From a virus, in the IMG/VR virus record IMGVR_UViG_3300020474_000001, positions 62,001-126,000 of that record: DNA of 64,000 nt; one strand, given 5' to 3'. The stretch's first letter is position 1, and the number at the start of each line of letters is the position of its first letter. A program made the position numbers and the translations under genes. The notes under the pieces were generated by a model. The model searched no databases and was not told the DNA's origin. It saw only the letters and a program-made list of their open reading frames with translations. Positions 1-8,744 of the stretch are shown here, in pieces.

Positions 1-1803
1 AGATACTCCAATTTCTTCATACAGATTGTTTGATCCGCTGAAAGTCACGTCTTCAGAACTAGTTGAAGAATCTTCAGTTTCCTCACTACTACTTTTAGTA
101 CTACGTCTGTTTTGTCTACGCTTATTCCAATTTGTAGAATTTGTAGAATTATCGCCACCTCCAGAATCGTCACTAAGAAGATCATCATCACGACGATCGA
201 AATAAACCCTAAGAAATTGTTCCCTAAAAATATTCTTTATAATATCACTAGTATATAACTCGGATATCTTTTCTTCACTAAGGAGATTATAATCCCTAAA
301 CATCAATAATAAACCGCTACTTATATTTTCATAATCTCTACCAACAATATTCTCATTATCTTTTTCATCAATAAAAGATTTTGCAGCTACTGTTAATATT
401 GGTCCAAAATATTTCATTGAAGAAACATCATTATATTTTTTAAGATCTTCAGAGTCAATATTAGATTCTTTTGAGAAGGAATATGGTTGAGGATCAATTA
501 TATTTGCACGAACATAATCACTTTTAATATCAGGAGTATCATCAGAAACCTCACCACCTTTGCTTCTAGCTTCAGTTCTAGAATCAAGTTTGACTTTTTT
601 ACCACCAAATATAGAATCGTATATAAATCCACCAAGAGACGCTCCGCCTTGACCGCCAAGATACATTCCTATCGCAGTTCCTACGCCTGGAATAGGAATC
701 AATGACCCCAGCAAACCACCTACCCAAATACCTATACCAGAACCAATTCCACGAAATGCTGCTTTACCTACTGGATCTCCAGCCGCCCAGGATAATACAA
801 ACTCCATAAGACCACCAATAAATGGTAGGTTTCTAACAATAGGTTTGAGTATTCCTGCAGCTGCTTTAATTGATTTTGCTGCGCCTCTTTTACCAAGAAC
901 CTTTACCGCAGCATTTCTACCAAAGTTGGAGATAGAAGATCTAGCATACTTGCCACCCAAACTCTTAACTGTATCAGAACCAAACCTTTGTATGGCAGCA
1001 TTTTTACCAAACCTAGAAGCATATCTTCGTGTGGCATCAACCGACACAGATCCTCGTTTAGCTCTACCAGGTCCTGATACTGACGGTCTATTTGAATTCT
1101 GTTTAGGTGGTCTAGTAGAAGCTGCAAGTAACCCAACTACAATAGCACCATTTAGAAATGTATTTAAAAGAGAAGATACCTTATCAAAATTTTCTACCCC
1201 ATCCTCTCCAAATAAATTTCCAACAATCCCACGAGTAAAATCATATGCTCTGTATCCAAAGTCAACAAGATTTACCAGTCCACTTAATATTCCCTTGCCT
1301 ATAGCATAACCACCAGAGACAAGAAAATTTACTGCAGGAGTAGCAATATTAACAATATTCGTGAGGTATGGTAAGAATTCAAGAAGTTTATAAATTAAAA
1401 ATCCAGAAGTAACATTAGCCAAAAACCCAAATAAAGAATCCCCTATGCCAAGATTTGGAACTTTAATTGGATTCTTTTTAATTATATTTTTAACAGAATT
1501 TTCAAAAGATTTTTCTCTTTTCGATCTAGTTATTCTTTCCTGATTTTGATTATTCTTTTTTTGAGATTCTTTTTCTATCTTTTTTTTCTTAGTATAGTAA
1601 TCTTTTCTTAAAACCAATACAGAAGAAATTTCTTGAGTAGTATTCAGAATTGGTGGAAGTATATTTTCTACAGATGTAAGTGTCCCTCTGATAGTATTTC
1701 CACTTAAAGGACTACTATTGATAATATTATTGCTAAGATTTCTATCTGTAGGTCTTGGTGTATACACACCCGTGCTACTAATGTTGCCTGTAATTCTAGC
1801 CAT
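1..1803 (-). CDS. Tape-measure-like tail structural protein (3' end cut by window)
   Basis: The frame stays open from an ATG one base after the preceding gene's stop to base 1, giving 601 residues without a stop. The N-terminus is polar and disordered, followed by a Lys/Glu-rich coiled-coil-like stretch around residues 75-110. Hydrophobic segments follow, then a Gly-rich zipper region around residues 330-380 typical of tail tape-measure and membrane-interacting phage proteins, and a Ser/Asp-rich acidic tail. It sits directly downstream of a second gene of the same architecture, after gp26 and gp51. In T4 the tape measure gp29 follows these genes, so a tape-measure or hub-associated role is an inference from position and composition. 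No catalytic motif is visible. Confidence 0.75.
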   Translation of the reverse strand, partial: MARITGNISSTGVYTPRPTDRNLSNNIINSSPLSGNTIRGTLTSVENILPPILNTTQEISSVLVLRKDYYTKKKKIEKESQKKNNQNQERITRSKREKSFENSVKNIIKKNPIKVPNLGIGDSLFGFLANVTSGFLIYKLLEFLPYLTNIVNIATPAVNFLVSGGYAIGKGILSGLVNLVDFGYRAYDFTRGIVGNLFGEDGVENFDKVSSLLNTFLNGAIVVGLLAASTRPPKQNSNRPSVSGPGRAKRGSVSVDATRRYASRFGKNAAIQRFGSDTVKSLGGKYARSSISNFGRNAAVKVLGKRGAAKSIKAAAGILKPIVRNLPFIGGLMEFVLSWAAGDPVGKAAFRGIGSGIGIWVGGLLGSLIPIPGVGTAIGMYLGGQGGASLGGFIYDSIFGGKKVKLDSRTEARSKGGEVSDDTPDIKSDYVRANIIDPQPYSFSKESNIDSEDLKKYNDVSSMKYFGPILTVAAKSFIDEKDNENIVGRDYENISSGLLLMFRDYNLLSEEKISELYTSDIIKNIFREQFLRVYFDRRDDDLLSDDSGGGDNSTNSTNWNKRRQNRRSTKSSSEETEDSSTSSEDVTFSGSNNLYEEIGVS

Positions 1804-1804
1804 T

Positions 1805-3712
1805 CTACATCACCCCAAGAGTCTTGAGTTTTCTTGAAGAAATAAAAGATGCATCCAGCATTTCAATATCGTTAGCAACTTCATCAGATGAAGGGATTAC
1901 AACTTGACCAGTATCACCTTCAGAAATAAATGTAACGACTGGTTCGCTCTTCACGGGTGGGTTTGGTATTAATGCACTTGAATTTTTACTTGCAAAAGAA
2001 GTGCCATCATCATACATGTTAATAATATTTTCAATATGATGGACAGCACCACGTTGGACAGCTTCGTTTGGAACAATTACATGCGCTTCACCTGGCTGAA
2101 CATTAAATGTATATTGTTGTCTATCTATAGTTGCACCTGGGATATCTATACCAGTATCCTCCTTTATCATATTGATTCTATCATTCCCAGTATCAGAAAC
2201 ACTGTTGAAGTATTTGTCTGTTTTGAAAGTATCTCCACTATAAGTATTGTTAAAGTAATTATTATTTTCAAGTAAATCTCTAAAATAATTATCAGTTTTA
2301 AAAGTATTCTTATCAGTGGTACGATTTATTATAGTATTCAAAACATTATGAACCACATTTGAACTATAATCATTTTCAGTTGATGTTGATGCGTCCATCA
2401 CAGTATCACGCATCGGAATATCAATTATAGGATCTACCTTGGGCATATTAAAAGAAGGAGAGATATTCAATCCCATCATAGAAGGATAGTTGAATTGATA
2501 CTTATCCTTACCTATAACACCGCCAGAAGCAGCATAATATACATTACCCTTAATCTTTGGTTTATTTGCATTTGGAGACCCATCCTCATTGAACTCTAGG
2601 GGATCTCTACCAGTCTCTAGTATGGCTTTATCACGAGCCTTCTCTGTTAATACAATCTCACCATCTGTTAACCAACCTAAATTCTTATCTTTACCTTTCT
2701 TACCCCTTACAACTCCACCTTCTTCAGCATCAAACATTTTCATATTGAGCATATCAGAATTGTTCATTCCTCCATTAAAAAATGCTGCCCCAATAGGATC
2801 TGCAGCAAACCCACCAAAATCAAGAGCATCATCAAATTGATTAGTTCCTGGGGAAGATTCTGGATCACTAGATGGAGAATTGATCATTTCACTGGACAAT
2901 GCAGAAGAAACTGCAGCGCCAGCAATCAAACCACCTCCCAATACAACAGCAGGAGACTTTAGTAAATTCCCAGCACCTAGTAAAAGTTTTTTCTTATTTA
3001 AATTAGCTATGCCACGTATTAAGGCAGCAACTGCTCTCACTGTTAGAGAAGTTATTGAGCGAATAAATTTACCAAAAGATGTGCCAAATAAAATATAGCT
3101 ACCAATTATTGCTGGCCACCAATCTTTTAGAAATCTTAATATATTACCGAGTTTACGTTGATTTTTTGGATCACCCATCCAGTTCAGTATATCAACAAAT
3201 ACCTTTCCAAGGAAAACATTCATAACATAATCAATGATTGTATCTAGAATGCTTTTAACAGGAGCTAACATACGCTTGCCTATTGACGTGAATAGGTTTA
3301 CCTTTTTCTCTGCATTATTCTCCCTAACTTCTCTTTCAGAATTTTCTTTATTTCGACGTTGCCTTGCTGCATTATTTTTTTTATCTTTGTTATCATCCCC
3401 CTTTTCACTTTCAAAATCTTTCTTCAGAATTTCCAATATAGCAATAGTGGACTGGTTGATATTTTCAAGCGTACTCACAATTGAATTAAAATCAACTTTC
3501 TTAACTGAAGTAGAAGTAGAACTGCCCGTTGAAGTATTGCTAGGAGTATTAGTAGGCGCAGGATTTTGATTAGTTCCCATAAACTTACCAGGGTTTATGG
3601 GATCCTTATTCTGACCAGTATACACATCAACTTTACCAGCAATTATATCATTCAAATATTGCTGAGCTTGTTGTCTTCTTGATGGGTCCATCCTACCACG
3701 TCTTCTAGCCAT
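1805..3712 (-). CDS. Tape-measure-like tail structural protein
   Basis: This 635-residue protein begins with a basic MARRRGRMDPSRR stretch. A Ser/Thr-rich linker, a charged coiled-coil-like region (about 100-140), hydrophobic helices (about 150-290) and a polar C-terminal half follow. The layout parallels the next gene downstream, and both begin MAR, which suggests paralogues or two parts of one tail-length or hub system. Its ATG overlaps the stop of the gp51-like gene (ATGGCTAG), so the two are translationally coupled. The position in a gp26-gp51 cluster supports a virion tail role; the exact T4 equivalent cannot be set from the sequence alone. Confidence 0.72.
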   Translation of the reverse strand: MARRRGRMDPSRRQQAQQYLNDIIAGKVDVYTGQNKDPINPGKFMGTNQNPAPTNTPSNTSTGSSTSTSVKKVDFNSIVSTLENINQSTIAILEILKKDFESEKGDDNKDKKNNAARQRRNKENSEREVRENNAEKKVNLFTSIGKRMLAPVKSILDTIIDYVMNVFLGKVFVDILNWMGDPKNQRKLGNILRFLKDWWPAIIGSYILFGTSFGKFIRSITSLTVRAVAALIRGIANLNKKKLLLGAGNLLKSPAVVLGGGLIAGAAVSSALSSEMINSPSSDPESSPGTNQFDDALDFGGFAADPIGAAFFNGGMNNSDMLNMKMFDAEEGGVVRGKKGKDKNLGWLTDGEIVLTEKARDKAILETGRDPLEFNEDGSPNANKPKIKGNVYYAASGGVIGKDKYQFNYPSMMGLNISPSFNMPKVDPIIDIPMRDTVMDASTSTENDYSSNVVHNVLNTIINRTTDKNTFKTDNYFRDLLENNNYFNNTYSGDTFKTDKYFNSVSDTGNDRINMIKEDTGIDIPGATIDRQQYTFNVQPGEAHVIVPNEAVQRGAVHHIENIINMYDDGTSFASKNSSALIPNPPVKSEPVVTFISEGDTGQVVIPSSDEVANDIEMLDASFISSRKLKTLGVM

Positions 3713-3881
3713 TAGATTGCTGTCGTTTTTGTTCTTCTTCTTCCAGATGTTGTTGCAATAACATCACATAAACGTCACGCTCCCATGGCATCATATTTTC
3801 AATTTCAGTCAATGAATATTTATGATACTGCATTAAAGAAAAATTAAGTTTAAAATAACTAATTAAATTCATGTGTACCAT
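3705..3881 (-). CDS. gp51-like baseplate hub assembly protein
   Basis: A 58-residue ORF lies between the gp26-like gene and the tape-measure-like gene. It contains the conserved cyanophage segment MQYHKYSLTEIENMMPWERD and then a Glu/Gln-rich helix. T4 gp51 is an assembly catalyst of the baseplate hub and is encoded next to gp26, so order and size both fit. The start at 3881 follows the gp26 stop directly; a second in-frame ATG at 3872 would give 55 residues. The stop overlaps the next ATG. Identity rests on order and a remembered family pattern. Confidence 0.68.
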   Translation of the reverse strand: MVHMNLISYFKLNFSLMQYHKYSLTEIENMMPWERDVYVMLLQQHLEEEEQKRQQSNG

Positions 3882-3883
3882 TC

Positions 3884-4603
3884 CTAGGCGAAAAAAGATG
3901 CAAGTCCCTCCAATAAAACTTCACTCTCAACTTTTGTTTTTGGATTCCTAATTGTAATCGTATGAGATAATTTTGGCATCGTCTCAAAGAATTTCTCAAT
4001 AGATTTAAACTGAGATGAATTCATGGACTCAAGAAATTCAAGCATTTCTTTCTTAGTACAATCTGAAGTAGACCAAGCTTCCTCTTCTGTAAAGATAGTC
4101 CCTATACATGATGCAATCAATTCAAAAGACTTTTCCATAGTATTTTTCTTAGTAAAGTCAAAGTTATTTTTTACAAACTGATCTAGAGATGGATATTTCA
4201 TCTGCAGCATTATATTTTCATCGACTTTTATCTGATCGGTATGCTCATCATTTTTCTTAACCTTGATATCATCTAAGTTAAGTTTGACATTTACTTCAGT
4301 CTCCTCATCATCTGGACAAATCAGGTTGACTTCGATTTGTTCTCCCACAGATTTACCACGAATATTTAAAAACAAATATTCAATATCAAATGTCGGAAGG
4401 TCCTGAACCTTTATGCCTGATGTTAGAATACAATTCTTTATCACATTTTTAATACCGGTGGTAATCTGCTTCATATCCTCGCTCTCAAGAGCAATGATTA
4501 AAAGCTTTTCTTCCTTGACAAGGAAAGGTCTATATTCAATAGTTTCTCCAGTTGAAGGCAATTCAAGTTCATATGTCGGAGCAACAATTTTTGGTAATGG
4601 CAT
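3884..4603 (-). CDS. gp26-like baseplate hub subunit
   Basis: This 239-residue protein begins MPLPKIVAPTYELELPSTG and has the family feature of an N-terminal beta-rich part (residues EYRPFLVKEEKLLIIALES) followed by an acidic central domain. Cyanomyovirus gp26 homologues have this size and this start. It acts in assembly of the central hub of the baseplate. A CTAAATA late-promoter-like element lies about 30 nt upstream. It is followed by gp51, as in T4. Confidence 0.75.
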   Translation of the reverse strand: MPLPKIVAPTYELELPSTGETIEYRPFLVKEEKLLIIALESEDMKQITTGIKNVIKNCILTSGIKVQDLPTFDIEYLFLNIRGKSVGEQIEVNLICPDDEETEVNVKLNLDDIKVKKNDEHTDQIKVDENIMLQMKYPSLDQFVKNNFDFTKKNTMEKSFELIASCIGTIFTEEEAWSTSDCTKKEMLEFLESMNSSQFKSIEKFFETMPKLSHTITIRNPKTKVESEVLLEGLASFFA

Positions 4604-4631
4604 AATAACCTATAGATATGTTCAGTATGAT

Positions 4632-4638
4632 TATTTAG
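4632..4638 (-). promoter_or_regulatory. T4-like late promoter motif (CTAAATA)
   Basis: CTAAATA on the minus strand lies 29-35 nt upstream of the gp26-like start. It matches the AT-rich T4/cyanophage late promoter type (TATAAATA) and precedes a virion gene. The short motif can occur by chance in AT-rich DNA. Confidence 0.4.
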
Positions 4639-4643
4639 TTGTG

Positions 4644-5441
4644 TCAGATACGATTTCCTTCGCGATCAGAGACTACTCTTCCTGTAGCATCTCTAAGTGG
4701 TTCTGACAATGGTCCCCTATAACCAGTAGCATTATCAGTTGAAATAAATCTTTCATCTTCTCCATTTGTGTTACCAACAATTGAATCGTTAATTTTAGAT
4801 GATCTCTTTTGTTCTTCAGGTAATGATTCTTGTTTTGAAGTTAGTTGTTGAAGATTTTTATTTGAAATGGCATATCTTGAATATGACATTGTTACAACAC
4901 ATTTCAATAAAGAAGAAGTATTGTAACTAATAGGCATTGAATTTATACTTAGTGGAAATGCATCAAAAAAGCTATATTCTAATCGTGCAGTATGTGTACC
5001 ACTTTTATTAATATCCCTTTCAAATTTATAAACTTTAAATTCATTCCTATAATACCTCGGATACTGCATTCTATATGCCGTAGCAGTATATTGAGAAATA
5101 TAATCCATCCAGTATTCGAAGTAAATTATTGGACCATATAGATCAGAATCCACGTAAAATTCTAATTCTATTTTATTATCAAACTGTCTCCTGTGTGCAT
5201 GAAATTCAGATACTCCAGTATGATCATTCATAATCTCATGTGTCATGAGACTTGATCCAGGTAGAGATGCAGATGAGCACAAAATACTAATAGATTCCTG
5301 ATCTACTTTAACTTTAACTTTACCATCGATAAATTTTCTCACTTTATCTGGAAGAGGTATATCAACCTTGTAAAGTGATGTTAGAGATGGACTGAGAATT
5401 GTATTCTTTAAGTCAGCAATACTTTTCTTTTTAATTGACAC
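4644..5441 (-). CDS. Tail-tube-fold baseplate protein (gp54/gp48-like tail tube initiator)
   Basis: This 265-residue protein has the tail-tube fold signature of T4-like phages: SSASLPGSSLMTHEI near residue 58, a VSEFHAHRRQFDNKIELEFY strand pair, and FEYWMDYIS near residue 105. The same pattern occurs in gp19 tail tube and in the tube initiator and cap proteins. With a gp48-like protein encoded nearby on the other strand, gp54 (tail tube initiator) is the best guess. It heads the minus-strand tail operon, and a shared intergenic region with a late-promoter motif separates it from the divergent gp4 gene. It could also be a second tube protein. Confidence 0.62.
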   Translation of the reverse strand: MSIKKKSIADLKNTILSPSLTSLYKVDIPLPDKVRKFIDGKVKVKVDQESISILCSSASLPGSSLMTHEIMNDHTGVSEFHAHRRQFDNKIELEFYVDSDLYGPIIYFEYWMDYISQYTATAYRMQYPRYYRNEFKVYKFERDINKSGTHTARLEYSFFDAFPLSINSMPISYNTSSLLKCVVTMSYSRYAISNKNLQQLTSKQESLPEEQKRSSKINDSIVGNTNGEDERFISTDNATGYRGPLSEPLRDATGRVVSDREGNRI

Positions 5442-5443
5442 TG

Positions 5444-5450
5444 CTAAATA
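5444..5450 (+). promoter_or_regulatory. T4-like late promoter motif (CTAAATA) upstream of gp4
   Basis: CTAAATA followed by a T-run lies 28 nt before the gp4 start, in the 36-bp gap between two divergent virion genes. The motif is close to palindromic (AAATATTT), so it could also serve the minus-strand tail operon. Confidence 0.45.
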
Positions 5451-5477
5451 TTTTTTTAGAATGTTTATATACTATGT

Positions 5478-5918
5478 ATGGGAGAAAGTAAGAAAAGTAT
5501 TTACCGACCTTCATTTCCTCAAAAATATAATGGAAATGTGAGCAATATTATCTGTAGAAGTAATTGGGAAAGAAAGTTTTGTAAATGGTGTGACACAAAT
5601 CCAAATATATTAGAGTGGAGTTCAGAAGAATTATGGATTCGTTATATATCACCAGTTGATAATAAATCTCATAGATACTTTCCAGATTTTATAATTAAAG
5701 TTAAAGAATCTGATGGGAAAGTTAAAAGGTATTTGATTGAAGTAAAACCAAAGAAACAAACAAAGCCACCAGTGCAAAAGAAGAAATCTAAAAAATCATA
5801 TATCTATGAGTGTACAACCTATGCAGTGAATCAAGCGAAGTGGAAAGCAGCAAAAGAATGGTGTGATGATCGCAAAATAGAATTTAAACTTATCACAGAA
5901 GAAGAATTAGGTCTATGA
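5478..5918 (+). CDS. 4: gp4 head completion protein
   Basis: This 146-residue protein has the TnsA-nuclease-like layout of T4 gp4 (gp50): CRSNWERKFCKWCDTNP near residue 27, RYFPDFIIKV near 66, and YLIEVKPKKQT near 85. The D and E-x-K residues match the PD-(D/E)XK nuclease core. In T4 gp4 is needed to complete the DNA-filled head before tail joining. It starts the plus-strand cluster and overlaps the next gene by 4 nt (ATGA). Confidence 0.85.
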   Translation: MGESKKSIYRPSFPQKYNGNVSNIICRSNWERKFCKWCDTNPNILEWSSEELWIRYISPVDNKSHRYFPDFIIKVKESDGKVKRYLIEVKPKKQTKPPVQKKKSKKSYIYECTTYAVNQAKWKAAKEWCDDRKIEFKLITEEELGL

Positions 5919-6433
5919 ATTTCTTTAAAGAAATAAACAGAGCCACTATAAGAGGATCATATGATAGGGCTGTTCAAATCACAAAAGCAGTTAGAAGAAG
6001 TGTAAGGGGATTTGTATCTAATAGAAAGTTAGGAGAAATTTCAAATACATCGGTTCCAACAGAACATGATATTCTAACAAAAAATAAAATCCTCCCAGTT
6101 ATCGATGATCTATTAAATGATAATATGTCGATAGATCAAAGAATGAATTTACTATTGAAAACACTTGGGACAGAAAGACAAACCTATTTTCCACAGATTG
6201 GTAGATATTATACTTATAAGTATGTGATAACAACAAAGCAAGAGAAGTGGGACTATCATCCTTTGATCATTTGCAATGGATACACAAAATCTGGATGGAA
6301 AGGTATCAGTATGCACTGGGATGAATTTAGAGATTACTCATTCAAAGGACTACAAACTCCTCTATATGAAATTTATGATGAAGAACTTAAATATATTATT
6401 GACGTAGACTACATGAAAATTGTATTTTCATAA
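5915..6433 (+). CDS. Conserved cyanophage virion-module protein of unknown function
   Basis: The 172 residues start MNFFKEINRATIRG and contain a basic helical N-terminal half. The C-terminal half carries the pattern QIGRYYTYKY and DYHPLIICNGY, seen in T4-like phage proteins of unknown function. It overlaps gp4 by 4 nt and precedes gp48, so a structural or assembly role is likely. I first considered gp53, but the gene at 8042 fits gp53 clearly better. No catalytic motif is visible. Confidence 0.72.
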   Translation: MNFFKEINRATIRGSYDRAVQITKAVRRSVRGFVSNRKLGEISNTSVPTEHDILTKNKILPVIDDLLNDNMSIDQRMNLLLKTLGTERQTYFPQIGRYYTYKYVITTKQEKWDYHPLIICNGYTKSGWKGISMHWDEFRDYSFKGLQTPLYEIYDEELKYIIDVDYMKIVFS

Positions 6434-6441
6434 GATAAATA
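6434..6441 (+). promoter_or_regulatory. Late promoter-like motif (GATAAATA)
   Basis: GATAAATAAATA lies in the 29-nt gap between the preceding stop and the gp48-like start and resembles TATAAATA of T4 late promoters. The spacing fits a leader of about 15 nt. Confidence 0.4.
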
Positions 6442-6462
6442 AATAAAAAAACTCATATCCAA

Positions 6463-8040
6463 ATGGCAAAGAGAAGCGTTGGAGAAAAAATAGATGTCCA
6501 AAGATTTGGATATGAAAGAGCGAGTGGATTGGACTTTGTAAAAAACGATGATCGCACATCAACAATATCATATGGAGATGGTGACAACAAGGAAACGAAA
6601 AAACTAAGTCTTGTTGTAACTCCTGAGATGGAGGTAGAAGAGGTGGATGCAGATGGAAATCCAACAAAGTTAAAACCAACAGGAAAACAAACTACAGTAA
6701 TTTATGACTGTGAAACTTATACTCAAGAAGGAAATAGAACTACAGGTGACCAGATTAAACAGAGGGCAGTAAGTCAAGAAAACATTGATAATGGTAAGTG
6801 TACAAAAATAGCATCTAAAACAACAAATCCAGAAAAAATTGGTGATACTGTAAATCCAGATTATAATGAAGAGACAAACAATAGATGGATTGTAGAAGAG
6901 GGTGTAGATATTCCTGAGCGTTTAAAGGATGAATTAGAAGCAGGAGGAACTACTACTGCATCTAGAAGTGTATCAGACTCCGAAAGGAAAATTAAAGAAG
7001 GAGACCGTAGAGTACGAGCAGAAGAACTAAAGAGTGATGATCCACTGATAAAAGCTACTGCTGAGGCACTGGAGGCACTGAAAGAAAAGGGAGAGTTGGA
7101 TCAAACTAGTGGTGGTCTAACAACAGCAAATACTAATGGTGTAGACGCTCTACTTAACGTAGGAAAAAAGAGAAGAGACAGTTATACAAATAGTGCGGGA
7201 ATATCATATCCAAAAGACTTAAAAAACCAAGACTATATCGAATTTAAAATTTATGAGTATAGTCCTAGAAAATTATCTACAACTAATACAAAGCAGGCTG
7301 GCATTGAAGACAGAACCCCAGCAACAAAAAGAGACGACAAGGGAACAATAAGATTACCAATACCAGGAAATATTCAAGATAGTAATGGAGTAGAGTGGGC
7401 AAAGGGAGATATAAATCCACTTCAAGCAGAAGTAGCAGCTGCTGCCTTAGGGTTTATTAGTGGTGGAGAAAATTCGGACACAGTGACGACGAACTTTAAA
7501 GAAAAAATAATGAACAATAAAATACTAGGAGATGCTAAAACTGTCACTGCAAATTTATTTACTGCAAGAGCGACTAAAACAAAAGGTCTCCTTAGTAGAG
7601 CAACTGGAGCAGTAATCAATCCAAATTCAGAACTGCTATTCAAGGGACCAAAGCTTAGAACATTCAACTTTTCGTATGAACTTTCTGCTAGAGATGAAGA
7701 TGAAGCTAAAATAATAGTAAATATCATTAGAGCATTTAAACAAGCATCCTCAGTACAAAAATCAAAGACGAGAATATTTCTAGGAGCTCCATGCACCTTC
7801 ACAATTAAATATAGGAATCCTGAAAATAAAGAACATAAATTTATTGGAAAAATAAAAGAATGTGCTCTAGTTAATATTGCAGTTAACTATGCACCAGCAC
7901 AATATTCAACATACAATGATGGATGTATGACAAAATACAATCTAACTTTACAATTCCAAGAACTTGAACCAGTACATAATAGTGATTATATGGAATGGGA
8001 TGAGGAAAATAAAGATAACATAAATTCAATAGGATACTAA
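6463..8040 (+). CDS. 48: gp48-like baseplate tail tube cap protein
   Basis: This 525-residue protein has a long variable, charged N-terminal half. Its C-terminal domain has the gp48 signature LLFKGPKLRTFNFSYEL, then a helix and IFLGAPCTFTIKY. The FxGPxLRxFxF pattern is the tail-tube-like fold that caps the tube on the baseplate. It is longer than T4 gp48 (364 residues), the extra length lying in the hydrophilic N-terminal region. The next gene, gp53, begins one base after its stop. Confidence 0.75.
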   Translation: MAKRSVGEKIDVQRFGYERASGLDFVKNDDRTSTISYGDGDNKETKKLSLVVTPEMEVEEVDADGNPTKLKPTGKQTTVIYDCETYTQEGNRTTGDQIKQRAVSQENIDNGKCTKIASKTTNPEKIGDTVNPDYNEETNNRWIVEEGVDIPERLKDELEAGGTTTASRSVSDSERKIKEGDRRVRAEELKSDDPLIKATAEALEALKEKGELDQTSGGLTTANTNGVDALLNVGKKRRDSYTNSAGISYPKDLKNQDYIEFKIYEYSPRKLSTTNTKQAGIEDRTPATKRDDKGTIRLPIPGNIQDSNGVEWAKGDINPLQAEVAAAALGFISGGENSDTVTTNFKEKIMNNKILGDAKTVTANLFTARATKTKGLLSRATGAVINPNSELLFKGPKLRTFNFSYELSARDEDEAKIIVNIIRAFKQASSVQKSKTRIFLGAPCTFTIKYRNPENKEHKFIGKIKECALVNIAVNYAPAQYSTYNDGCMTKYNLTLQFQELEPVHNSDYMEWDEENKDNINSIGY

Positions 8041-8041
8041 A

Positions 8042-8692
8042 ATGTCAAACTACTTTTCAAAACTACCAAACTTTGAATATGTAAGTCGTCTTCCTGACGC
8101 GAAGATATCTGACTATATTGCTGTAAAGAACTTATTTAAACGTGGAGCAATTCCAGAAGATATCTTAGATACTGTTGCACTATTCACCAAGTATCAGATT
8201 GTGGGAGATGATAGACCAGATAATGTAGCATTCTTCGAATATGGTGATCAGGATTTAGATTGGATCGTGCTGGCATGTAATAATATTATAAACATACAAT
8301 CAGAATGGCCTATGACACAGGAGGTATTTAATGATTATCTTCTAAGCAAATATGGGTCATATGAAAATATGAATCAAATTCATCATTATGAAACTGTAGA
8401 GTTAAGGACATTCGATGATTTGCTAATTCTTGAAGGTGGATTGATTGTAGACGAAGACTTCACATTCACACATAGTTACGGAGATATTCAAACACACTCT
8501 CCAGTGACTACTGTGACAAATTATGAATACGAAGAAATGCTAGAAGATAAGAAGAGATCTATATTTTTACTCAAACCAGAATATGTTGCAATCGTTAAAG
8601 ATGATTTCGAAAGTATCATGGGATATATGAAAGGTTCTGAGGGATATCTCAATAAAAATATGAAGAGAGGAGATAACATCAGACTCTACTAG
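8042..8692 (+). CDS. 53: gp53 baseplate wedge subunit
   Basis: The 216 residues align in pattern with T4 gp53. The start covers MSNYFSKLPNFEYVSRLPDA, then a DLDWIVLACNNIIN block corresponds to the T4 QLYWVLLMCND region. Next come EWPMTQEVFNDYL and a C-terminal KRSIFLLKPEYVAIVKDDFE corresponding to the T4 LRQIKIIAKSDINSF region. gp53 links wedge arms around the hub. It ends the plus-strand cluster and is followed by a hairpin shared with gp32 converging from the right. Confidence 0.85.
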   Translation: MSNYFSKLPNFEYVSRLPDAKISDYIAVKNLFKRGAIPEDILDTVALFTKYQIVGDDRPDNVAFFEYGDQDLDWIVLACNNIINIQSEWPMTQEVFNDYLLSKYGSYENMNQIHHYETVELRTFDDLLILEGGLIVDEDFTFTHSYGDIQTHSPVTTVTNYEYEEMLEDKKRSIFLLKPEYVAIVKDDFESIMGYMKGSEGYLNKNMKRGDNIRLY

Positions 8693-8701
8693 ACAATAAA
8701 A

Positions 8702-8721
8702 AACCACCCTTTCGGGTGGTT
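8702..8721. terminator. Bidirectional terminator between gp53 and gp32
   Basis: An 8-bp perfect stem AACCACCC/GGGTGGTT closes a TTTC loop, with A/T runs on the left side. It lies between two convergent genes and can end transcription of both strands. Confidence 0.8.
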
Positions 8722-8744
8722 CAACCTATTATTTATACACTTAA

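Noticed and set aside
845-1309. Plus-strand frame antisense to the tape-measure-like gene
   Set aside because: It is the antisense shadow of the 601-residue minus-strand frame, has no ribosome site and no recognisable protein features.
5915-6433. Assignment of this gene as gp53
   Set aside because: The gene at 8042-8692 carries the gp53 pattern; this protein does not.
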